Shown: one piece after another, positions 56,931 through 64,000 of the stretch
Position numbering within the stretch: the stretch's first letter is position 1
Layout of the letters: each line of letters opens with the position of its first letter
NCBI GenBank assembly: GCA_037176885.1
Contig: JAWWNJ010000032.1
Location: 124,001-188,000, forward strand
Direction: 5' to 3'
Length of the DNA: 64,000 bases
From: Favolaschia claudopus
Taxonomy: Eukaryota > Basidiomycota > Agaricomycetes > Agaricales > Mycenaceae
Notes under the pieces: generated by a model
Told to the model about the DNA's origin: nothing
Database searches by the model: none
What the model saw: the letters and a program-made list of their open reading frames with translations, nothing else
Made by a program: the position numbers and the translations under genes

Positions 56931-57128
56931 TTCTGTGTCGATCCCGCGCACGACTTGAAACAAACTTCAAAACTTGAAGTGCACGGCGCATAAACATCAA
57001 CATGTCAAAGCTCGTCTGAGTAGTATGGTATTCGTCGACTTTCCTGAACATTGCAGTCACGTCCACGCGAATGCATATTGGTAAACAAGCAATATCTCAC
57101 AATCGTCGAGCTACAGGTGGTTTCCTCA
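56931..57128. other. Region between the MITE and the GTPase stop codon
   Basis: About 200 bp, presumably the 3' UTR of the minus-strand GTPase gene. No other feature seen. Confidence 0.4.
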
Positions 57129-60100
57129 TTATGTGAGCATATGATTCCTGTTTTCATGCAACACGGAGCGTCGCAGATCAAGTTCGTGTTTTCTCGACTC
57201 GAAATCCGGACGGTTCGCTGTGGTGAGCCGCATGACCGAAGCCTTCAGTTCGGGATGACTTTCAGCTACATCAATTTCGTCTATGAGGTCTTCAGCGCCG
57301 TGACGCGACATGAAGCTAGCTGAGTCTCACCAACGAAAGTCAGACACAACATGGCGCTCATGTCCTGCAGCTCAACTTGCATATCGATCTTGATGCGGGT
57401 GGCGGCCTGATGTAATAGCTCGTTGATTCGCGTGCTAATAGGAATAAATATGTTTGCTGCGTTTTGTTGGATAAACTCGGCATTGGCCGCCTAAACGCAT
57501 TGAGTGAAATGTCCTTTTCGCCTCGTCGGACCATACCTTCATGCGGAATAAGCTTCCTTCGCCTGATTCTTGCGCGACTGTCTCATAGTGTCCGGTCATC
57601 CCATCTTGCACAATACTCTTGAACGATCGGGTGCTATCCCTGTACATATTCCAAGTAAGCAGCAGGGCATAACAACACTGGAATTGTACATACCGTTGAG
57701 CAACCAGCATTGACTGCATGGCTGACTCGCTCAAGTCCCCTAAACTAGTCTCAATAGCAAGGGACCGACGAGCTATCGAAACAGTGTGTCTAGAAAGATT
57801 GCCCTCTTCGACGAGAACCTTGGCAATGTTGCTGATCGTATCGTATACAGCGACTTCAATACGCTAGATGAAAGACAAAATCCTCGACTTAGGTAAAGGA
57901 ACATACATGTACCATAGACACTGACTTACCCTTAGTGTGGCGCGAATCTGCGAAGGAATCCGATTGTTGATAATTTGGTTCCAGCTAGGCTGAACATGTG
58001 GAAGGATCCCTTTGGTCAATTCATGATTCAAATTTAAATCAAGGAAGACACCCAGGCGCTTCATACACGCTCTGTACGTGTTCCAACCAACGCCAGCACC
58101 GAATTTTTTGACGATTCTTGGCGCATCTTTGATCGCCTAGAATCAGTTTTTTAAAATATCGCACCGATCCATTATAATAACATCTTATACTTGATCAATA
58201 GCGCGACCGAGGTCTTGGTCGACATCCGATAAATCAACGTTGATATCCTCAAGTAGTTCTTCTACCGCTTTATCGTTTTCCTGACACAAGTTTAGCAGAT
58301 ACCAGGGGGTCCAGGTGCGTCACTCGCCGCTGCAAGGTCATCGATGAGTTGGAGTACTTTTTGCTTGCCGCTTGCGGGTAGGTCGAGGTGTCGGTCTTCC
58401 GAAAAGTACAGATTGACGTTTTCAGAGAAGGCGTTGGCTCTTTCCAAAAGGTCCGATGTCCATTTTAGACGTCGAAGTTCTCCCAAGCTGATGATATGCT
58501 CATGAAGATCAAGGATCCCAGTCTGTAAACCCTTTGAATCACGTCTCGTATGATTCGTAAAACAGTGCGAACCTGGTTTTCGTCAGAAAATATGGTAGGG
58601 CCCCCACCAGCCGTCAGTGTCATTGCGAGGAAGTCAAAGCTTCCTACACAGAATACTGGAAGGCGCGGTATTCCATTCTCTTCCTATGACACACTCGATT
58701 GTTAGAAAGTGCCACGCCGCCAATTGGTAGACCTACCGGCCCGAGTCCTGAGTTAACATGACGAAAGGACTCCAATATTTTCGCCTTGACCTCGGATATT
58801 CGAGCATTGGCCAGCAAGAGCTTTTTCTCTTTCTCCTTCTGAATGATACTAAATTCGATCTCGGATTTCGGCTTAATCGGAGTTGACAAACTTCCCAGGG
58901 AAATTGTTACCTGAGGCACCTTGGGTCGTTTCGACTTGCTGGTTCCAGGCGGATGACGGAGTTCGATTATTTCCTGTTGAAAACATCAGTCTACGCAAGA
59001 AGATTAAACATGATCGTAACCTGGGTCAGTCTATCTAGTTGTTGCTGAGCATCGTCGTCAACGTGTACCTCACCCTCAAGCACAGGGATCTGGAGCAATA
59101 ATCAGTCGAAGCAACACAACATGAAATTGGGATGAAACAAACATCCGCGCTCGTCAAAACCATAATTACAGATTCGTCGGTGCTGCGACCATCGATGATG
59201 AATTGGTTCATCCTACATAGAGATGAGGATCGATTTGAATGGTTTGTGAAGACTTACATCTTTTCAATGTATTTGCGCGTCTCCTGTTAAGATTGAAGAG
59301 TAAGCTCGGGATCCTTGGGCACCTGATTTTCGGATGCATACATCTTCGTCGTTTGCACGTTTGATGTCGGCGACTGAAAACCATCACAATGAGGTGCATA
59401 GACTCGAGATGAAGTATACCTAGCATTACTGCGTCAGCCGTCTGGATATAATCGGCCGCAGAATTATTTCGCCTGATATACTGCGTTTCAGATTCACCGA
59501 CAATGATGACTTGTAGATTATACCGTTCATCGCGATCCCCATAGCCTGGGAGGTCCACAAGGGTGATCCCAGTTGATAGGACTGGAAATCTTCCTGATAT
59601 TTCTATCCTATGATTTGTCTATTGTCACAAGATGCAACAGATCGGGCAGAAGCACAAACTTTTTGACCAGTGGCCAGAGCTAGATAATACAGTCAGTAGT
59701 GATACAGAAGAAACGAGAAACGCACCCACCACAGAGGATGAATCTACGTATTCAGCAAGCTTCACAATGTCAGTGCTATCTAAGCGAATCGTATGAAAAC
59801 ATGACAGACCAAAGCCCGAAAGTTACAAGAATCCGAGGGTGGTAAGTGCAGGGTCTTTCCAAGTTTTTCTTTTACTGGATCAATCTTGAGGAGTTTGGAT
59901 TTGGTGAGTGTTTTCAGATTTTTTCCTTTCAACCTATGCAAACTGAGTAAAATTTAAATATCTTAGCTCGATGCCGAGGATTATTTACTGGGGATAGATC
60001 TTATGATACATGGCATTCAGTTTGGTTATGAGTCCGCAAACAAAATTCTACCATGAGGATCTTGTCCGATGCTTTCGCCACGAGGGACTGATGCGAAACT

Positions 60101-60843
60101 TCGTCTTCTTCTCCATGGCTGGAGAATTTTTCATCAGATGAGACACCTACTAGAGATGATAAGACCGACATATCAGTCAGCAAGATATCCAGCTCCTGGG
60201 AAGCAACAAGTCAGGAGACGTGCCTAACGTACTGTTCAGAGGACTAACTAACCTTTGCCCAATCATCTCTAGAGATAAAAGTCACGACTCCCTCGATCGT
60301 ATCGGAGTCTTTATAGGAAATTTCAATCGTCGCGGAGGTGCATGCCCTTAGTGGCTGATGAGATCGTGGTCGCATTACGACGAGCCTCAACTCACCCCTA
60401 GAGTACAGATAGAACGATAGAATGAGCCCCCACTGAACTGAGTGGCGGCTTATATCACTTACTGAGGCAGAGGACGGTACAATGGCTGCCTCCTGCGCCA
60501 GCAAGCAATTGATCAATGTGGATTTGCCAGTGCCTTGTGTTCGCAATCAGTTGAGAACAGTAACAGAGTATGAGATTCTACCAGTCTTTCCGATGAGTGC
60601 CAACTTGCAAGTGGGCATATCTTTCGATTCGAGTATTCGGTTGGCTGTTTTTCTCCAAGAGTTGCGTTGCCTCTGCGCGACGTTGGGGAAAGTTTGAACT
60701 ATATCGGCCAGGGCTTGGGTGGACTCCATGACGACTTCGTGGATGGCGACAGGAAGGGCGTTTCGGTCGGACTCATTGTCGGACTCAGACTCATGTGGAC
60801 TTGAACTGTGGTCGGCGTCGACTTCTCCATCGTCTACATCCAT
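57129..60843 (-). CDS. Dynamin-superfamily GTPase, SLIP-GC-like
   Basis: Starts MDVDDGEVDADHSSSP at 60843, an acidic leader. The P-loop, KLALIGKTG|TGKSTLINCLL, is interrupted by an intron inside the GxxxxGKS motif. The switch region ACTSATIEISYK is followed by VTFISRDDWAKE. The G3 motif is ITLVDLPGYGD, then RRNNSAADYIQTADAVML. These match the nuclear GTPase SLIP-GC (NUGGC) group rather than classical dynamins. The long helical remainder has no PH or GED domain that I can see. The C-terminal exon (DLIDEIDVAESHPELK…) is joined by a GTGAGA intron in phase and stops at 57129-57131. Many small exons. Role in fungi unknown; GTP binding is well supported. Confidence 0.75.
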
Positions 60844-61245
60844 TCTGCGTCTTAGTTGTGAATGTGGGGGGGAAGAGACAGTAAAAAGAGAGATGCTGCG
60901 GATGAGAAGCTGCTACGGCTTAGAATTGCAGTGATAGAGTTTCAGCAGTGATAGAGTTTGAATAGACTAGACTCAGGGTTTGAAGAAGGTATTTTGAACC
61001 TTCTAGTGCATGGCATTGAGTAGGCGGATTTAAGAGGGTTCCCCATGAGCGTCCATGGAGCAAAATGGCAAAACAATCTGATTCTTATGAGTACGAGTGG
61101 TTGGCGTCGAGATACCAGAACAATATAAATGTGTGCAGGAAAGTTGAGAGCAAGACAGGAAGGTTTGTTGGCGCATCAATCACGCCATCACTCGGCCATC
61201 GGCCTGTGGTTTTGTGCTCTTGTCCACTGCAACCGAACTCCAAGC
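60844..61245. promoter_or_regulatory. Divergent promoter, GTPase / Pin1
   Basis: 402 bp between divergent start codons. It contains a perfect-core tandem repeat of 17 bp (60928-60961). No coding frame is supported. Confidence 0.4.
60928..60961 (+). repeat. 17-bp tandem repeat, two copies
   Basis: GCAGTGATAGAGTTTCA at 60928-60944 is directly followed by GCAGTGATAGAGTTTGA at 60945-60961; the copies differ at one base. It lies about 85 bp upstream of the GTPase start codon. Confidence 0.7.
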
Positions 61246-61836
61246 ATGGTTGGTATTGAGCTTTGGGGACGCTGCATCGATAACATTTATTCAGTCTCAG
61301 TGGGAAGTCCGAATCTCTTCGTCTCGCGGTGCACCCTACTTCTTCAACGCACAAACCAAAGAGTCAAGCTGGAACGCGCCTCCTGAGCTTTCTGAAGAAC
61401 AGGCTGCTGCTCTTCTCAGCGCAGCGGAAGCTTCCAAGAGGTCGGGCCAAGTACGCGCCAGCCACCTCCTCGTGAAACACAACGGAAGTAGACGCCCCTC
61501 CAGCTGGAAGGAGGTGCGTTTGCATCCATAGCGTTCCTTTGCCTACTCACCCTCAGCAATCATTCATAGACCAACATCACGCGTTCTAAGGACGAAGCTA
61601 TTGAGATCCTTCGAGGCTACCAATCTCAGATCGGGAAGTCCGGCGAGAAGTTTGCTGAACTGGCACGGCAACACTCGGACTGTTCATCGCACGATCAAGG
61701 CGGGGACCTAGGCTGGTTCGGACATGGCCAGATGCAGAAGCCGTTTGAGGAGGCGGCATATGGGTTGCAGGTGGGCCAGATCAGCGACGTTATCAGCACG
61801 GATAGCGGGGTTCATTTGGTGATGCGCACGGGGTAA
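61246..61836 (+). CDS. ESS1: Peptidyl-prolyl isomerase Pin1/Ess1
   Basis: Three exons (61246-61248, 61295-61513, 61570-61836) give 162 residues in frame. The first exon would be only the ATG, followed by a GTTGGT donor; an unseen upstream start remains possible. The WW domain is QWEVRISSSRGAPYFFN to ESSWNAPPEL. The catalytic rotamase domain follows with VRASHLLVKHNGSRRPSSW, where K and the two R form the phosphate-binding loop, then HSDCSSHDQGGDLGWFG (catalytic Cys), FEEAAYGLQVG and DSGVHLVMRTG. The enzyme isomerises phospho-Ser/Thr-Pro bonds, chiefly on the RNA polymerase II tail and mitotic regulators. Confidence 0.9.
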
Positions 61837-62143
61837 ACCGCAAACGCCGATGATGGGGACAAAATACAAAGAATAAATGTAGTGAACGAGGAGTCAATAG
61901 GCCTTGTTTCTTGTACAACTTGACGATTATTTTCAGTCTCTTGGATTAATTTCCAAATTGGGAAGCGAGCGGTTGTTTGTTCCGAACAAACACTCCCGAT
62001 CGGGTTTGTCCGACGCCTTCGCTCGCCTTCGCGGCAAGAACTTTGGGGTCAACGATTTCAAATTCCACCATCGGCATCCAACGCCGGTTCATAAACCACC
62101 TTTCGCCATGGCCGCCTAATTCTGGTTTTCCGCCGCCTTCGCA
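61837..62143. other. Intergenic region, no gene seen
   Basis: 307 bp between two same-strand genes, with the Pin1 3' UTR and the MOSC gene promoter. No frame, repeat or TATA box that I can support. Confidence 0.4.
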
Positions 62144-63449
62144 ATGGTCAACCCTCTAATGTCCTTGCTTCAACTTTTCAATGCTCTCACGTCTACCACT
62201 AGCGGGGCGTTCTTGGCTTCTTTATTGTTGGTCATATGCCCTGTCTGGTATTTAAGCTCCCGCTCCCTGTTCCTTTCTCGTCCTGCCCCGCCCACTATGG
62301 CTACTGTCTCCAAAATCTTGATACATCCAATCAAAGTGATTGATACTCTCTCATCTCGAGACGATCCGAGTCAACGATAATCTCCTTTCAGAGTTGTCGC
62401 GGAATATCTGTTCAATCTGCGCGCTATACTCCTCAAGGGCTCGACCATGATCGGAAGTGGTGTATAATTGAAGCCGATGGTAAAGTTATAACTGCGCGGG
62501 AGTTTCCAAAGGCATGTAGATGAGTTATGAGCGCTGTTAGCACTAAAAAAGAACGGAAACCAGATGGTTTTAATCACCCCAAAGATCGAGAACGCACACC
62601 TCACGAGCCCCGATTCTGGAGTCCTAACCGTTACCTTCCCGGAAGATTCGGGATGTGAGCCATTTGCTGTGCCGTTGTCTCCCAGTCAGAGTACTCTGGA
62701 CGGCTGGAAGAGGTTTGAGAAGATACAACTGTTTCACATCCCTCTCGACGCATACATATGCGAAGCTCTGCCAAGGATTCCTTCGCGAAGCCCGTCAGAG
62801 ATTCTATCATCGTATTTTGGGCGCCCGGTGCACTTGGTTTACAAGGGTTCTCAACCTCGGGGAGTTGATCCAACACCAACGCATCCAAAACTGGACGCGA
62901 CCGCCGTGTTTCAGGATTGCTATCCTTTAATGGTGCTTTCGCAGGAATCCACTACGCGGATTGAAGAGGAGCTCCGGGGTCATGTGGGCAAGCAAGGGAT
63001 TGAGGAGCGCTGGAGAACAGAGACTTTGGTGATAGAGAGGTGAGCGACTGCCGTGAGTCCTTGTTCTGCCACTTACATGCGCTAAATTAGATTCCGGCCA
63101 AACATCGTCTTTGAAGGCGCGGGTGCGTGGGCAGAAGATAATTGGGAAGAGATACGTATCGGGAGTTTGCCGGACGCGCCCATAATCAATTTGGTGTCGA
63201 AATGCACACGTTGTCTGGTTAGTGGCCGCCCAATCGCGCTCTGCGTGGAGTCGTGGCTGAATTTCTTCCGTCTAGTTGCCCAATGTTTCGCCGGAAACTG
63301 GGATCATGGACAAGGCTGTTCCGTTTAAGACTCTGCAGAAATTCCGGCGCATCGACAAGACGATGCCAATGAAGGCATGTGTCGGTGTGAACGGGTGTCC
63401 ACAAGGCGAAGGGGTGATAAGAGTGGGAGATGGAGTAGCAGCGAAGTAA
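62144..63449 (+). CDS. MOSC-domain molybdenum-cofactor protein (mARC-like)
   Basis: Exons 62144-62335, 62392-62511 and 62564 to about 63041, then two more, ending TAA 63447-63449. The N-terminus has one membrane segment (FLASLLLVICPVWYL). The MOSC N-terminal barrel follows: KILIHPIK|SCRGISVQSARYTPQG and DHDRKWCIIEADGK. Then come the MOSC core blocks FQDCYPLMVLSQES, FRPNIVFEGAGAWAED and VSKCTRCLLPNVSPETG, with the conserved Cys that holds the cofactor in mARC proteins. Family members reduce N-hydroxylated compounds, usually on the outer mitochondrial membrane, which the N-terminal anchor would suit. The second intron uses a GC donor. Confidence 0.85.
62512..62563 (+). other. GC-AG intron in the MOSC gene
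   Basis: The exon ends TTT CCA AAG. The 52-nt intron starts GCATGT, has a CACTAA branch-point-like site, and ends ACCAG; the next exon starts ATG GTT TTA in phase 0. The only in-phase GT alternative would be a 25-nt intron, too short to splice. Confidence 0.65.
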
Positions 63450-63692
63450 CCCGCTAGTCGTTAGATGCCGCCCAGGCACGGAGTATCTAGTGCACGATAA
63501 TCATAGCATTGCAAGAGATTGTAAGGCCCGGGGCCGGTAGGCGAGTGGCTGTCCCGCATAATGGCTTGCTTTGAGTCGCAGCGTGACCGTGCCTTGATTG
63601 ATGCCGACTTGATCTAAGCCATCATACATATCCGTCGATTCGAACTGGCGACGACGACGACCACGACGTGCTTGTAGTGCCCGCGAGCCGGC

Positions 63693-64000
63693 ATGCGCAA
63701 AACCAAATGGTTTGGCCAACCCTCTTCACATCCAGTCTCGGAGGCTGCACAACCCGCGCCTGTGCCCGTCTATTCCGCTGATGCTAAGAAAATTGGTCTT
63801 GAGAATGTTGGTTTTTTGGCTTGTTCCCGCGTTTTCTGGGCACTAATATATTTCTCCCTCCCAGTTCGGCAATACCTGGTGTGTCCAGTTTCTGCCTGTC
63901 TGTCCCGGCTCACGAAGCTCCGTAGTTATGCCAATTCGGTGATCCAGGCCCTCTACTTCTGCGCGCCATTCAGGGATCTCTTGATTCAAGCCCCGGACTC
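63693..64000 (+). CDS. Ubiquitin-specific protease, Ubp9/USP12-46 type, 5' end
   Basis: Starts MRKTKWFGQPSSHPVS at 63693 and runs off the window. Exon 1 is 63693-63806, exon 2 is 63865-63878 (14 nt) and exon 3 starts at 63926. Together they read DAKKIGLEN|FGNTC|YANSVIQALYFCAPFRDLL, the peptidase C19 Cys box of the USP12/USP46 group, which includes fungal Ubp9 and CreB and normally works with WD-repeat partners. Only about 68 residues are visible. The catalytic Cys codon is split TG|T between exons 2 and 3. The His box lies beyond the window. Confidence 0.85.
   Translation, partial: MRKTKWFGQPSSHPVSEAAQPAPVPVYSADAKKIGLENVGFLACSRVFWALIYFSLPVRQYLVCPVSACLSRLTKLRSYANSVIQALYFCAPFRDLLIQAPD
63865..63878 (+). 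other. 14-nt micro-exon carrying the USP Cys box
   Basis: TTCGGCAATACCTG, between a CTCCCAG acceptor and a GTGTGT donor. It encodes F-G-N-T and the first two bases of the catalytic Cys codon, which is completed by T at 63926. Confidence 0.8.

Overview
The window looks like a stretch of nuclear genome from a mushroom-forming basidiomycete (Agaricomycetes). It has about 30 closely packed protein genes on both strands, many interrupted by introns of roughly 45-65 nt. Four genes encode F-box or F-box-like proteins of the kind expanded in Agaricomycetes, and most other genes match fungal housekeeping families. I saw no tRNA, rRNA or CRISPR array. The species cannot be named from the sequence. Coordinates given for genes run from start codon to stop codon and include introns; junctions I reconstructed by eye are stated as such.

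Layout, left half: 3' part of an F-box/LRR-type protein (1-923); an SR-rich NKAPD1-like protein (1704-3316); importin-9/Kap114 (3417-7436, minus); an atypical SDR (7781-8626, minus) divergent from a large F-box protein (8911-11699); a Chs4/Skt5-like SEL1-repeat protein with a CaaX end (11900-13550, minus) divergent from exocyst Exo84 (13837-16630); a Baeyer-Villiger-type flavin monooxygenase (16730-19551, minus) divergent from a quinone oxidoreductase (20263-21820), with a GATA-motif cluster between them; AP-3 delta (22106-25286); a GCK-III kinase (25520-27666, minus); a small membrane protein (28129-28695, minus); a CDF metal transporter (29389-31392, minus); and a small single-pass membrane protein (31703-32037).

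Right half: a secreted low-complexity protein (32242-33533); a fucosyltransferase-like type II membrane protein (33703-35767); U1A/U2B''-like RRM protein (36022-37132, minus); a second large F-box protein (37186-39953, minus); malic enzyme (40131-42904, minus); an F-box/LRR protein (43055-44486, minus); a second quinone oxidoreductase with an apparent mitochondrial presequence (44688-46258); a Ubp2-like deubiquitinase (46525-51275); a 111-aa coiled-coil protein (51743-52078, minus) divergent at 72 bp from THO subunit THOC1/Hpr1 (52151-54651); UDP-glucose 4-epimerase (54737-56229); a 577-bp MITE-like element (56354-56930); a SLIP-GC-like dynamin-family GTPase (57129-60843, minus); Pin1/Ess1 prolyl isomerase (61246-61836); a MOSC protein (62144-63449); and the 5' end of a Ubp9/USP12-46-type deubiquitinase (63693 to window end).

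Most genes are unrelated neighbours rather than a pathway. The main exception is the divergent monooxygenase/quinone-reductase pair. The most unusual signals concern gene architecture. There are micro-exons of 8, 8, 9 and 14 nt, three of them at catalytic or cofactor motifs. Five introns appear to use GC-AG splice sites, two of them at the same F-box position in paralogous genes. A recent paralogue pair differs in intron content and probable targeting. A non-autonomous DNA element has long, nearly identical inverted repeats.
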